A stretch of DNA of 64,000 nt from Phoma sp. XZ068 (lineage: Eukaryota > Ascomycota > Dothideomycetes > Pleosporales > Didymellaceae): NCBI GenBank assembly GCA_004835665.1, contig RBKR01000004.1, positions 1,116,001 to 1,180,000 on the forward strand, written 5' to 3'. Shown one piece after another: positions 41,083-53,673 of this stretch. The notes under the pieces are model-generated. The model was not told the origin of the DNA. It made no database searches and saw nothing but the letters and a program-made list of their open reading frames with translations. The stretch's first letter is position 1. Every line of letters starts with the position of its first letter. The translations under genes were made by a program, and so were the position numbers.

Positions 41083-43086
41083 ATGTCTCTCGTATCAGGT
41101 AGGAGTGCCATGCCTCCCTCAGGTAGCTGCGACTGACCAAGGTAGACGCCATCTGGGCTGCTTCCCCTACAACCACCCGTGGTCAACCAACACCTCTCTC
41201 CTCTGACCCCAAGGGCGAACGGATAGCTTATGCTGTAAGCGTCTAGTAAGATAGGGTAAAGGGCAAGCAAGCTGACAGAACTACTACTACAGTCCGGGAA
41301 GTCCATCTTCCTTCGCTCCATCGATGACCCCTCCGTCAGTAAACAATACACGCAACACACCGCCCAGACCACCGTCGCCCGCTTCTCGCCCTCTGGCTTT
41401 TATGTGGCAAGTGGAGATGTCTCCGGAGCTGTAAAGGTCTGGGACTGCGCAGGAGAGGGCGCTACAAAAGGTGCGTTATTCAAAACGAGGCATAAAAGGG
41501 CCACGGCAGACCGCTGGTAAGAAAAGTGAAGCTGACGATAGTTAGGCGACTATCACATCATCGCTGGACGAATCAACGATATTGCATGGGATGGCGACTC
41601 GCAGCGAATAATTGCAGTTGGCGACGGCAAGGAGCGATTCGGACACTGCATTACAGCGGACAGCGGCAATAGTGTTGGAGAGATCTCAGGCCACTCGCAG
41701 CAGATCAACAGCGTCTCTATCCGCCAGCAACGACCACTGCGTGCGGTGACTGGATCTGATGACAGCAGCCTTGTCTTTTACCACGGTGCACCCTTCAAGT
41801 TCAATACCAGTCTGAGAGAGCAACACAACCGCTTCGTATTCGGCACCGCCTTCTCCCCAGATGGGTCGCTCTTCGCTAGCGTGGGTGCTGACAAGCGTAT
41901 CTGGCTATACGATGGCAAGACCGGTGAGGCCAAGGGCCAGATTGGGGAAGGTGTGCATACCGGTAGCATTTTCGGTATCTCCTGGTCAAAGGACTCCAAG
42001 CAATTCGTTACGGCCAGCGCAGACCAGACTGTTAGGATTTGGGATCCCGAAGCAGGCAAGTCTATCCAGAGCTGGAGAATGGGCGAAGAAGGTGTTGTCA
42101 GTATTCCAGACCAGCAAGTCGGTGTAGTCTGGCCCGCCGGCCGCAGCGATGGATTGATCGTCAGTGTGGATCTGGAAGGAAACCTCAACTACCTGGTTGA
42201 TGGAAATCCCAAGCCAGCCAAGGTCGTTCGTGGGCACCAAAAGAACATCACATCTGCTGGCATCTCAGGCTCGACATTTGCTACCGGTAGCTATGACGGG
42301 CGTGTTCTTGCCTGGGATGTATCCACTGGGCTCGCCGACAAGGTTGAGGGAGCTTCGCATTCCAACTATGTTGCAGGCATCACCGCTGTCGATTCCAAGA
42401 ACCAAGCTGAACTCTACACTGTTGGTTGGGATGACACTCTGAGGTCGATCTCTGTTCCAGACAAGATCTTTACCGGTGAGGCAAGCGAGCTCGGCTTTCA
42501 GCCTAAGGGTATCGCTGCCACGGGAGACGTTACACTGGTCGCCGCGGCTGACTCGATAGCCGTATACTCCAAGGGTACCAAGGCTAGCTCCTTGTCAATC
42601 AAGTACGCTGCCACATCAATCGCTGCACACGGGTCTACTGTTGCAGTTGGTGGGGATGACAAGCTCGTCCATATTTACACTCTTTCTGGCACTGAACTTA
42701 AAGAGACCGGAACAGAGCTTCGTCGTGCTACTGCTGCTATCTCGGCAATTGCCTTTTCTGCATCTGGTTCTAATCTTGCGTTCGGTGCTAGCAATGGCAA
42801 AATCTACGCATACGAGGCTGGCGGAGACTGGAAGATTATTACGGACCGATGGAGCGCGCATACCGCACGTATCACATGCCTTGCTTGGGACGAGAGCGAG
42901 AAGTATGCGGCAAGTGGAAGTTTGGACACAAACGTGATGGTGTGGAGTGTCGATGATCCAGGGAAGCGAATCAAGGCGCTGAACGCTCACAAGGATGGCG
43001 TTACTGGTGTAGCTTGGGAGAAGGCAACGAAGGTACTGAGTGCGGGTGGTGACGCTAGTATCAAGGTGTGGGCCGTAAAGGCTTGA
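41083..43086 (+). CDS. AIP1: Actin-interacting protein 1 (WD40), with a 16-nt first coding exon
   Basis: Exons 41083-41098, 41146-41234, 41293-41470 and 41546-43086 give 607 aa; introns are 47, 58 and 75 nt. The junctions restore the conserved fungal Aip1 start: MSLVSDAIWAASPTTTRGQ, SSDPKGERIAYA, SGKSIFLRSIDDPS, then GDYHIIAGRINDIAWDGDSQ. The rest is two seven-bladed beta-propellers with WD repeats such as FGISWSKDSKQFVTASADQT, VRIWDPEAGKS and ASIKVWAVKA. Aip1 works with cofilin to disassemble actin filaments at cortical patches. The length equals yeast Aip1 (about 615 aa). The first exon carries only five codons plus one base, so automated annotation may miss it. Confidence 0.93.
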
Positions 43087-43849
43087 GTACCGTGAAAGAT
43101 TGAGTGTTCCCGCTATAGCGTGGCATTTTGATAGGCATGGTTCACCAAAAACGCCTGACGCGTTCACTGTGGGACGGAAATGGTCACGGAACCCGCCGAT
43201 GGAATCGAAGAAGTGTGTGACAGATTTCTAATCATGTGCCAGACCGGCGATACTTTAAGGGAAATCAAAGACGAGGCAAATATAATGGTAGGCTCTGGTT
43301 TGTCGTCCCCCTCGTATGCCCTTGCCGTGTTTCCCTGGGCCGCTGCCGCGGGACGTGTTTTAGCGTCCATGCCTCCCACCTTCAGCCACCATCAACTGAT
43401 GAACTCTATGAGCGACCTTCGTTTCAGCATCATCACACGAAATGACTGGATGCTTGAATCCATGACACCAATCGTCGAATCTGCATCCATACAAACCTTG
43501 CAGGAAAGAGGCTCAACGCTATCTTACACGTTTCGTGGGTTGCGCCAGTCTGTTGTCTTCTTTGCCTTCTTGCTGGTCCGCATCTGCCCTCCTGCGCGAT
43601 TAACGCACTGAGGCTGAATCCGCAGGCCAAGTAGAGGTCCTTCACCTTAGCTCGAGTGCCCTGATTCGAGGTCCTTGAGGACTGCGGGTACATAGGCTGC
43701 CTTGTCTAAACGTGTGGCCTTTCTCTCCTGATCACTTTTGCTCTCCTCACACGAATTCAGCACCTGCTTCGCAAAACTATCACTAGTCGTTATTTTAGCT
43801 TCGCCGTCTATCTGCATCACTTGTTTCTTCGGTCTGTCTCGCCACATTG
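43087..43849. other. Intergenic region between AIP1 and the zinc-finger locus
   Basis: 0.76 kb. An open frame at 43180-43611 has no family resemblance and a composition unlike the neighbouring genes, so I do not call it. The last 150 bp are C/T-rich, as in a leader. Confidence 0.5.
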
Positions 43850-44542
43850 ATGGACGACACCTACTTCACCGGTTACGGCAACGGCTACGAGTACTCAGCC
43901 CGGCATGGGAGTCCCAACAACAACATGAGCGACCCAAACCACGGCATTATCCTCTCGCAACAAGATGTTGCTGGCCAAGATGCTCTCTCACCGGCAATGC
44001 ACTATCGTCATGATTCACTAACCTCGCCGTCGCCCACCCACCTGTTACATTGCACGATCGGGCAGCGGCAGGCTGACTTTCAGCCTTGTGATGCTGCGGT
44101 AAAAACAAACCCCCGCATCCACAGAATATACTCCTACCAGACGCATGCAATGTCTCGTGGGGCCTCAAAACTTTCGAATCATTCTTCCGCTTCGTCCGGG
44201 CAGCAGCTTAGCGGCCATCAGCCATACGCACAAGACTCCTTCCAAGATTCATTCCCTTCGAGTAGCATCAACATGCTGCGCTCTGCATCGGATACACCAA
44301 TTTTCCATAGCCAATTATTCAACTTCCATCATTCAGGGTCTCAACCTTACAATACACCTTCAAAATCCTTCGTCTCGCCCTCGATAAACGTGGTTCCCAC
44401 GGGTTTTTCAGCAACACCCCAATATGGCCTTTCTGTAGGGCAAACCGACGACGTGCCCCCGGATTGGGACTGGAGCAGCCTCGCCGGTCTTGACACATTC
44501 GAGAACAGTGTCGCAGGATTTGGTCAGACAACTACCAAGTAA
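43850..44542 (+). CDS. Ser/Gln/Asn-rich protein segment, perhaps N-terminus of a C2H2 regulator
   Basis: An open frame of 230 codons from the ATG at 43850 (MDDTYFTGYGNGYEYSARHG). It is rich in Ser, Gln, His and Pro and ends in a short acidic/aromatic patch (DDVPPDWDWSSLAGLDTFEN), which looks like a transcription-activation segment. The frame ends in TAA, but that stop lies inside AAGTAAGT, a near-perfect splice donor, so the protein probably continues. The next acceptor candidate is the TAG before 44588, yet neither possible join gave a clearly coding continuation. I infer that this is the first coding exon of the C2H2 gene whose last exons lie at 45508-46330. It could also be a separate small gene. 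Confidence 0.5.
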   Translation: MDDTYFTGYGNGYEYSARHGSPNNNMSDPNHGIILSQQDVAGQDALSPAMHYRHDSLTSPSPTHLLHCTIGQRQADFQPCDAAVKTNPRIHRIYSYQTHAMSRGASKLSNHSSASSGQQLSGHQPYAQDSFQDSFPSSSINMLRSASDTPIFHSQLFNFHHSGSQPYNTPSKSFVSPSINVVPTGFSATPQYGLSVGQTDDVPPDWDWSSLAGLDTFENSVAGFGQTTTK

Positions 44543-45507
44543 GTTCAACCTCGTAGTCACAACACGCAACGTTCAATCACCTGCTTAGCGCCAAATGTTC
44601 TGGGATCCCTCATTGGAACCTATTACTTCAATGCCGGCTGGATTTGAGTACCGGATGGCTGTGGACCTTCTCGCTCGACCGAGCATACGCCATCAGCTGC
44701 CTGGACAAAGCAGGACACTTCTGGATCTGGCCACCAACCTCCTGTTGTTTGGAAACTTGCTTTACGGGGTGCTCACCGCAATCCCGTCGGCAAACATATC
44801 TTTGATCGAAACTTCCCGTGTGGAATTATCAGGACCCTTATTCTGATGCGTCAGAAGCCCACGATTAGCTACCACAACGACAGATTTCTAATCTATGGAA
44901 CAACCGGCCGGGATCATTGGTTACTATAGGTCTGTCTGTACCGGATCTGCCTCGAGTGCCGATGTATATATGCAGCCAGCCTTGCACCAACAGCCCTCCC
45001 GCATTTGCATTTGACCTCAGGCCCTGCATGCACATGGTATAGCCACGCGGATCTACAGCATCTCCAACAGTATTTGGCTCCCTCCCTCTTGGTACCCTGG
45101 ATATTGGACATCCCTAGTACACACTCGGACCTTACGAGGCAGTCGTCATGGTATACATCTTTTGGCTTCACAACAAGGTGGGTTCAATTTGTTAGATCTA
45201 TTCATCTTCCGTTTCTGCAACGACTTGAAAAAACACACCACATTGTCGCAACAAGTAGTCCAGCCATCATTCACAATTCAGACGCGCTTGTGTCATACGC
45301 AACACCAATTGCCATTCCCACTACCTCCAGTAAGATTTGCACGTTGTTTGCATTGCACTGTCATTGCAACCCCACCGTCGAGTATCTACCTTACGAAGTG
45401 ATCAAAAACTCTACCACATTGGAAAGAACCGTTTTCAAACCCCTGAGTGGTTGTGAGGATGTGAAATTCACCGGATGACATTCCAACAATGCGCCGCCTG
45501 CGCTCAG
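44543..45507 (+). other. Unresolved middle of the zinc-finger locus
   Basis: About 1 kb of short open segments in several frames on the + strand, with splice-like signals (for example GTAAGA at 45329 and GTGAGG at 45452). One possible chain reads HSHYLHDQKLYHIGKNRF then QTPEWF before 45508. The segments are too short to be certain, and the region may also hold decayed coding sequence. Confidence 0.3.
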
Positions 45508-46330
45508 CGCCGGATATGTCTTCACTTTCAATCTGGATGTATCTTCGCCATTCAAACACTTCTGGTTAAACTCCTTCCAGTAGCGAATCATGGCCGTCCC
45601 GTGCCAAAAACAACGTTCAGAACTTGCGAAACATTTGGTTTTTCATTCCCTTCTAACAGCGTTCTGTTCAGACATGACCGATATTTCCCACCACTCGCTC
45701 CACTCGCACCACCGAACCGTCAACGCCCCCGCGCCGTATCGTTTGGTTATCCTCCTCGTCTAACAAGTTCGTTGTAAGTTCAAGCAATGAGTCCAAGTCT
45801 TACATACAGAGATTGACCACATCATTAGTGCTCTCACTCCTGACCCAGTCTCCAAACGCGAAATTTCGCCGGTCGCCCCATCAGCGTCCCCTTCCACAAG
45901 TTCTCCTGAGACCACTCCACCCGCCAAGAAGCGCCGTCGCCACCAGAATCTGGAATCAGATAGCGAGCCTGACGTTATCACTGGGCACGTCCTGGCTTCT
46001 GGCAGATTCAAATGTTCGGAAGCTGATTGTAGTGGCTTGCGTTTCGGTCGACAGGCGGATTTTCGACGCCATTACACCAACGTCCACGCGCCTAAAAAGT
46101 ACGAATTCTTCTGCACCCACCGAGGCTGTGACCGCTCCAAAAGGCCTGCCAAGAAAGGTAAAGGCCGAAGCTTTGGGTCGCGACGAGACAAGATGGAGGA
46201 ACACGTACGTACAGTACATGAAAAGGAGAGCAAGAGGAGAAAGGGTGTTCCAGATACAGAAGATGAAGACGATGACGAGGGTTCTGATGAGGTGGAAGTG
46301 TCGCCGACCAAAGTTCAGAAAATTTCATGA
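45508..46330 (+). CDS. C2H2 zinc-finger protein, C-terminal exons
   Basis: Exons 45508-45579, 45672-45773 and 45829-46330 join in frame across introns of 92 and 55 nt. They read GYVFTFNLDVSSPFKHFWLN, then HDRYFPPLAPLAPPNRQRP, then ALTPDPVSKREISPVAPSAS. The last exon has a basic PPAKKRRRHQ stretch (probable nuclear localisation). Two zinc fingers follow: the first has Cys in FKCSEADC and His in FRRHYTNVH; the second has Cys in FFCTHRGC and His in MEEHVRTVH, with a long basic insert (RPAKKGKGRSFGSRRDK). The tail is strongly acidic (EDEDDDEGSDEVEV). No start codon is available in these exons, so the 5' part lies upstream. Nuclear role as DNA- or RNA-binding protein inferred. The last exon is secure; the earlier joins are tentative. 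Confidence 0.6.
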
Positions 46331-47472
46331 TCAGGATGGCAATTGTTGTGTGCGGCCAGCTTCCCAACGCTGTAGAGCTATGCGTTTGAGTCGTAGATTT
46401 ACGGCGTCTTTAAACTTTTTTTTTTACTACGGTACGGTCTGTTGTCATGATTGAAACATACCCGCTGGCCCATCCCGTGGTGCTTACCTAGGTTTTGCTT
46501 TACCTTCCTACAATCACGTCATGTACGTAACATCAAATTGACAACGGCAGGCGAAGAGTAGTACCGCACAAGTTGATATAGAATCAGGTACGTTAGAAGC
46601 TTACTGTAAATATGTAACCTCATAGTATATATCAATCAAGCTTAAGTTCATGAACACACACGCCCAGCAGCCTACAGCGCTCTGTGATGTCCCTTCTTAC
46701 TTTGTGTTGACCATCACATACGGCATAGCAAGTTGTGACTAGACACTCATCCTCAAGTACCCAACGCTTGCTCATCTCGAGCCCACTCTCTACAATCCTA
46801 TGTCTCGTTGTTTTGATCAACGCTGACTCTCCCTGCCGTCACTCTGCCACTGATGCGCTTGAAATAAAGTTCTGGTGCTAGAGGAGCGCCGGGTTTAGAA
46901 TGTCTATCAATATCAGTATTCATTCATACTACGATTCTCGACAAAAACAACCAGACTTCCAATGCTTACGTCCCACGGTGCTTAAAGAGTCCAGCGGTGA
47001 TGGTAGACTGCTGTGGAAACTGATGGTATGGCTTATGGCCGCCTGGGCGGCATGATCCTTGTCTGAAAGGGCAATGCGAAGAAGTTCAGTGACAAAGGAT
47101 CTACCTATGGCGTGTGTCGAAGTAACATCAATGGTCTGTCGTGAGGCAGGAAAGTGTTAGTAGAATAGGCAAAGCACATTGTGCGCCTCTTCGATGTTTG
47201 TATAACTTGACATCAAATAAAGAAGCTATGATGAAGCAAAGTCCCATGGCCGACGGCAACCTTGAATCAAGTGTCGGCTATGTTAGGAACCTTGTAGTGC
47301 ATCGAAGCAGCCTCGCTTCAACATGGATTTCGGAGAATTTCTGATGCATTGCATAACCATTGTCATGATATCAGACTGATTTGCAAAGGGGTAAAAATAC
47401 ATGAAAAGACACAAGAATCAACCTTTCGCTCAAGGACGCATTGCACCGATGTCATACACCACTACCCAGATC
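46331..47472. other. Convergent intergenic region, zinc-finger locus and CFT2
   Basis: 1.1 kb without a supported coding region. It contains a T-rich run (about 46410-46426) just after the zinc-finger stop, plausibly part of its 3' end. Nothing else recognised. Confidence 0.5.
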
Positions 47473-50358
47473 TCAACCACCGGCAACAACAGCCAAGCCC
47501 TCGTAAATCTTCCTCTTGACCTTAAAGAACGTGGCTGCGTCGCTACTTCTGGGATCCGCAAAGCTGTAAGCTCCACCATCAACCTCAATGGTTCCTGCCG
47601 CGGTCTTTCTAACCGCAACCGTGCCGTTGATGACTAGCACACCCTCACCCCTAAACTCGGCCTCCATACCAGAGGCTTTCATAAGCTTCCTCAGATCAGC
47701 GAGCCTCAGGTCACCGACGTGGAAAGGCTGCGCGACAGAACGCACGGCAGTTGCCATGTTCGTTGGTATTACGTCCAGCACAGGTGTATCGTTGCTCGCT
47801 TCCTGGCTCACGGGCACAGCCGGCGTAGCTTCGAGTCTCGCTCTCTTCTTCGCTGGAGCTTCATCCTCCTCCTCTTTGGGTGGTGGTTCGAGACTCGCGG
47901 CCTGGAGGCGTCCGGTAATAGCAATGACTCCCAGACCGTGGACCCTCTGCCATCGCAGATTCTGGATCATGCTGCGTGACAGCTTGACGGACCAAGCATT
48001 TGTATCAACGCTAGCATCGACCATCGTGCCGACCGCGGGTGTGAAGACGTCGATGTTGCTGCCTGCTTCGATGGAAGCTAGTGTCTTTCTCAGCTCTTCT
48101 GCAAGGTCCTTGGTCTCCGCTTCTTCGCCAGCAATGAAGATAAGGTTGCGTGGTCTGATCAGGGGAATGAGGGTCTGGATTGTCCGCCGGTCGTGTAGGC
48201 CAGAGAAATCGATGTAGGTGATGCGACACCTGACGTCGAGCGGTTCTGAGTCGATGATGACCTTTGCAGGCCCGTCAACCTTGTCTGGATCATCCTCAGG
48301 TTCACTGTCTGGCTCTGCAGGTGCATCGGCTACACCGTCCCACTTCCTCTTTTGGCCAACTGCGTTCTCCTTCTTTGCTGCGTCACCTCGCGAAGGCTCA
48401 CCCGGAACGTTGTCTTCCTCTTCTGCACGGGCGAACTCTTCCGGTCGGATCAAGTCTCCAAAGTCATCTGCGCGCCTTCGCTTAGTGATGATAGGGAACA
48501 TCTTGTCCGCGCCCTTCTTTCCTTGCACCTCGAAATCATGTACATTCTTACGCCGAGTGAGGATGTTAACGCCCATCTCAGCATCAGTTTGGTCGACCTT
48601 GTTGCGCGCATGACGAAGGGTAGCGGTTGTGTTGAGAGCTTTGCCTTGATGTGGATGTACCATGTCTTCTGAATCTTCTGAGCTCTCTGAAGTTGTAGAC
48701 GATCGGTCGTCTACCACATCGGCGGTTTCCATATTGGTAGTAGCATCGCCGCCCATTGTGTTATGGAGTTGTCTTTGTCTTGCCAAGTGTTGTTGATAGA
48801 GTGGTACTTCGTCGCCCTCGAGCGCCACTGTTCGCGCGGCCCGTACAGATGTTTGACCTGGGGAGTCGACAACAGTTGTCGGTGAGCCTTGCTCGGTGTT
48901 TGCGTTCTGATCATTCCAAATCTCCCATAGATATCGTCCCAGGCCCTTGGCTTTCCTATTGAGCTCACCGACACGTTCTGTCAGGATGATCAGGTTCTTC
49001 TCGTCTGATGCTAAGCTCTTGATGGCATCCTTCGAAAAGCCCCACTCCAGAGATGTGTCGCTCGCCAATATTACACGCGGTTCAGCTTCGCCGAGCATGC
49101 GAGTAACACGTGTCTTGCGTTCCAGTAATGTAATGTGCCTGAAATCAAATGGCGGTCTTGCACCCCTGTCATCTTTTCCACCTGTCCGACTCTTGCTCTG
49201 TTCCTGACCGTCTGCTGCACCTCCTGCACCGAACTCTTTTACAATGCCTTCGTCCATCCACTCAACCATGCTTCGTACATATCGCATAGTCGCGCCACCT
49301 GTTCTGCTTGCCAGGTACAGCTTTGCGTTCTTTAACGGGCTGTTACTGTCTGCTCTACTGGCTTCGTTCTGCCATGTTTCTTCAAGGAGGTATGACAACT
49401 CAAGGATGCGAGCACTAGAGTCCGAGGGAATCAAAACAGAACCCCCTTTGGCAACTGTATCGCGAATCATGGACAACAGAGCTTCGTCTCGTTGATTGCC
49501 CTTGATGTTCGTGTGCTTCCCCGATCCCTTACTACTGCAAATCAACGCAGTGGGACGACGCAGCTGCTCCAGCACTTCAGATCCACCTGTTCCGGGACCG
49601 CCTAACCAGGCAGCTCCAGAAAGTACGTGTTCTCTTGCTTGATTCCAGTCTACTGCGTAGACGACTGATTCCATGCCATGTTGTATGTGCCATATTGTGC
49701 CTCCCAACGTGTGTCCCGCGCTATATGCGGTGATCGTGAGACCGTTGAGGGGCGGCGAGTTTGGTGACGCCAATGGCTGACGTGGTTGCGAGTATTTGAG
49801 AGGATTTACAAGGCCGAAGTAGTTTGCGATCTCGTCGTGCGTAGGTGCCTGGAGCAGTATGTTTGGGGTGTTCCCACTTGGAAGTGCAGAGGGGTATGCG
49901 TATGCCGACTCGCTGAGTGATTCGGTTGGAATTATGGAAGCAGCGAGCGGTGTTGAAGCGTAGAGGTCTTGAAGAAGTGTTCGACCAAGTGATATGACGG
50001 GTATCGTTGCGTAAACGGGTATGCGTGTGAATGTTGGGATGTTCTTGCAACAGTGCACGTACGCACCGAGATGTGCAGTGGTCGCATGAGTGAGCAGGAT
50101 GAAGGAGAGCGTAGGGACATGTCTGGAGTCAACACAATCAGCTGTATTCTTGGTGCATTGATTTGTCTATATACAGCTGTACATGAGAGCCTGCACACTG
50201 AGCAAGACCTACCTCTCAATCTCTTTGAGCTTCTCGACATCGAAACTCTCGTCCCAGCCTACGTCAATGAGCACTTTCACACCTCCATCGAATTCGAGTA
50301 GTGACTGAGATGCCGGCGACGCAGACTGCGCTCCAAGCAAGGGTGTGAAGTTGAACAT
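47473..50358 (-). CDS. CFT2: Cleavage and polyadenylation factor subunit 2 (Cft2/CPSF100)
   Basis: Exons 50213-50358 and 47473-50122 flank a 90-nt intron and give 931 aa. The start reads MFNFTPLLGAQS then DGGVKVLIDVGWDESFDVEK, followed by VPTLSFILLTHATTAHLGAY. The metallo-beta-lactamase motif HxHxDH is degenerate here (HATTAH), as expected for the inactive CPSF100 partner of the CPSF73 endonuclease. The beta-CASP part follows (LTITAYSAGHTLGGTIWHI, GSVLIPSDSSARILELSYLL, PRVILASDTSLEWGFS). A long charged insert comes next, then the RMMBL region (VRCRITYIDFSGLHDRR, RNLIFIAGE). It acts in nuclear pre-mRNA 3'-end processing. Length fits the fungal family. Confidence 0.94.
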
Positions 50359-53300
50359 GGTGATGACAGTCAGTTAGACTGATGCACGCGACTGAACTTT
50401 ACGCAAACATAGCGACCTGCTGCAATATTGAGGTTGATACGGCGCGTTAGTCGTTGCTTTGACGGGTGAATGATGTAGACGCGCCACGGTCCGTCATTAT
50501 TCCAGTAGCGCGTGCCAAGATAGGCTAGCGTTCGGTACAAACACTGCAAACAGAGCAAACACAGTCTGGACGAAGCCTCTGGTAGAGTGCGTTGTCATAA
50601 CAATCAACCCTTTGCACTAACTCAAATATCTTGATCTCGGTTCTGCAGAGGCAGCGACACGGCCCGTAGCGGCATGTTTCATGCCGCCTGTTTACTGGTG
50701 GGTCTTGTACAACTCAGACCACGTGACGGAATCCCATTCTTTCTTTGACGGCGGCACGACGGAACGAGTTGCACATCAATCTCTCCACTATCCTGCAGAC
50801 AAGCATCCTCTGTACAACGCAATCAGATCCACCACCCCTGCCTCCTGCAGTGTTTAATGTTGCCCCAGGCACCTCCTAGCCGACTCTCAGCCTGATGAGA
50901 TCAATCATGACCAAATCCGCGCGCCGAAAATCCGGAAGATCTGAGAAAACTTTACGCAGCTGTTGTGATGCGGCAACCTGAATTTGGCCCAGCATTGGCT
51001 GTTCATGCAGCTGTGTTATGCTGTTGAGTGGGTCTGACGAATGAGACGGCGCAGATGCTCCAAGCATACCCCGCGCCAGTGCATGCCGCTAACATATGCA
51101 AGTCACACCCGCTTCGTCTCTTTTTTCCACCTTCGGCGCTCTCTCGGATGCCTGAATCCGCGCTGTATTATACCCAAAGATGCATAAACTGGCTAATGTA
51201 AGCCATTCTTCTTTGGGTTCCGCTGTCACTGCACTGCAGGGTCGAATATTTCGAGATGCTCATACATCTTAAACTTCGTCGTACACCCTCAAACGAGAAA
51301 GGAATGTTGTGCACAGTACCTTCATTCACTCAGGCGGCATGACACTCGTCAATTGGTAGGCCAACATCCTAAGAATTATCGTGTTTCGCTCAAAAAGGCA
51401 TGATCGCGATAGCGCAGGGTGTCCAGCTCCACATCGTGATGAGACAATCACCCATTGACGAAACTATCTCCGATTCATGCTAGCATGACGAGTTCTCTGG
51501 GCTGATTCAAGCTCGTCTGTGGTGAAATGCTTGCCAATTTTGGCGCAAGGAATCAGCAAAGTCACACAGACAGATCTCGGCAACCCCAGATCCGATGTCA
51601 TCTTGCGACTGCGGGTCGAGGAAGACTTTGGCGACCATAACTGATCACAAAACTCCAACCCAATTAATCTGTCATCGTCGGAGCTCCTCGGTACTAGCCG
51701 AGATCAGTGCGGGAACCCGCTGGGAGCCAACTTCGGGGGCGTGCTCTTTTGAGTTTGCCATTCCGTCCGCGTTTCCGCTCCGCCCGCTACCAATCTTCGA
51801 ACCCTGAACCCGATGCGGCATCAAATGTATTGCTTTGGAAACTACGATGGACGGGAAATGAGGTTTATATAGACGCAAGGTTTTTTTTCAGTGCAAAGCT
51901 GCAGTTCGACAGATTTCGCCTGGGCCAGTAAAAGATCACCGCAAATAACATTTATTGCTTTTGCTGACGGGCGCAAGCAAGCACCTCCACCATGCGGGGA
52001 GATGACCTTTCCAAGAGACATTGGGCTGGCCGTTGCCTTGCTGAACCTACCAGAGCCATTCCTCACTATGAAGCGATCTACGTGCCCTTGCCATCCTTGT
52101 AAAGTGGCTGAAAGCTCGAAACGTTCTACACCGCGAAATAGCCGGTCTCTGTGTCTGTTTTTCACATCCCATGCTTCCAGCTGCCTGCCATGCTTGCTAT
52201 CTCCTGTAAGGAGGGCTGAACATATGGGTCCATCATTCAACCGATCTTAACCGCGGGAATGATGTCGTCAGGTCACACATTATACTGACAGGAGTAATAA
52301 TACTGCAAGCTCCAGGCGTCTCTCATTGTGGGGCCGATTATCAGCTAGGAACGCCTCAAAGGCGACAGGAAGATCGTGTCCCACTAGCCCTCTGTATGCG
52401 CGGCCGTAGAAGAAATGGCGTTAGGCTGTGGCTTTGAGTGTCACTTCCAGGGTTTCTATCAAGATGAATAGCGCTTGGCCATCGTTCGGGCAAATCATAT
52501 AATTCGGTGGGCCAGCAGAGAGTTTTTGCGGCGTTTCTTATGCATTTTCCGACGCCGTTCATCTTGGGTCATCAGCTTTCCGCCTGGGGTGTCTTTGACC
52601 AACAGAATATCGAAGCTGGCGCGGGAGGGCCAGGTGCGGCCGAGCAGAAGCGATTCGTATCTGTCAATAAGGTCCGCGCGGCATCACCAGCACGTTACAT
52701 TTCCACGAGGTTTGACATTTCTGTATCACTCAGCTAGCGCTCACGCCGGCTGCTCTTTTCGAAGCCACATGCAGCTCCTGATCTTTCTGAGCAAACGTCG
52801 ACACAGTTCCTTGCGTGCACAGTGCGCTTGCTCCTCTGCAAGCTTCGGTCTGCTCCCTGCTTTAAGTAGACGGCGGCCCGGTGCGCTGGTTTGGGTGGAA
52901 CCACTACTTCCAGGGTCATCCTCCATCGTGTTAGAGGCGAATTCGTCGTCGCTGCAACGACGCTACTTCTAACTTGCTATAACCTCTCGTCTCCCGTGTC
53001 GTGCAACCTGGCCTTGGAGTTCGTCGGCTTACCTTTCTCGCCCACCCTGCGCCCGGTACTCTATTACCTAGATCCCAGTCGATAAAGCCGTATTACCTCC
53101 CCACCCTGGGCGATCATTGTCGGAACACCTCTTCCTGCTCCCCACGATTGCGCAGCTCACTTCCTCCTTGCATCCATCACCGTTACGAGCATTGGAGAGC
53201 CGCCACATAACTAACCCTTCAATTCGCCAAACATTGCCCACTTCAAGGCTACTATCGGACTCGGCTGTCTCTTGGAGGACGCACTTTCGCAGGTCGTTGC

Positions 53301-53673
53301 ACCACGTCTTATTGGTTGTTCCGTGCCCGCGACTCGTTAGACTCAGTCCCCCGCTCTCACGCAACAAACCGCCCAATTACTCGAGGCTCCAGAACTGAAC
53401 TGCGTGAGTTATCTTGCAACAATACCATTGTAACCTCGACAAGGTACCGTCCGTTCTGTTCCAACACTGGCCCGGAAGCAAGCAACATTTAGCGTATCGT
53501 AGTGTAGTGTTCCTGGACGTTGTAAAGTCGTACGCTCTGCTACACAGGTCACAACCTTGGTGCAGTTGGACTTGCTCTCAGCTACGAGCATACACAACGC
53601 AGACAAACGGCTTGTGCGTCCAATGTTGCCTAATCGCCGGCAATAGCACTCGAAGTTGCTTCTATCAGACCGA
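50359..53673. other. 3.3-kb gene-free region between divergent CFT2 and Zn2Cys6 gene
   Basis: No coding region supported. Short ORFs on both strands lack any recognisable motif and do not join into a family protein. The last ~600 bp before 53674 are C/T-rich and look like a long leader of the Zn2Cys6 gene. Confidence 0.55.

Noticed and set aside
43180..43611. ORF of 143 codons between AIP1 and the zinc-finger locus
   Set aside because: No family resemblance, and it lies where the downstream promoter is expected; not supported as a gene.
50876..51067. Small minus-strand ORF with a regular helical look
   Set aside because: Only 63 codons, no motif, no intron partners; insufficient evidence.
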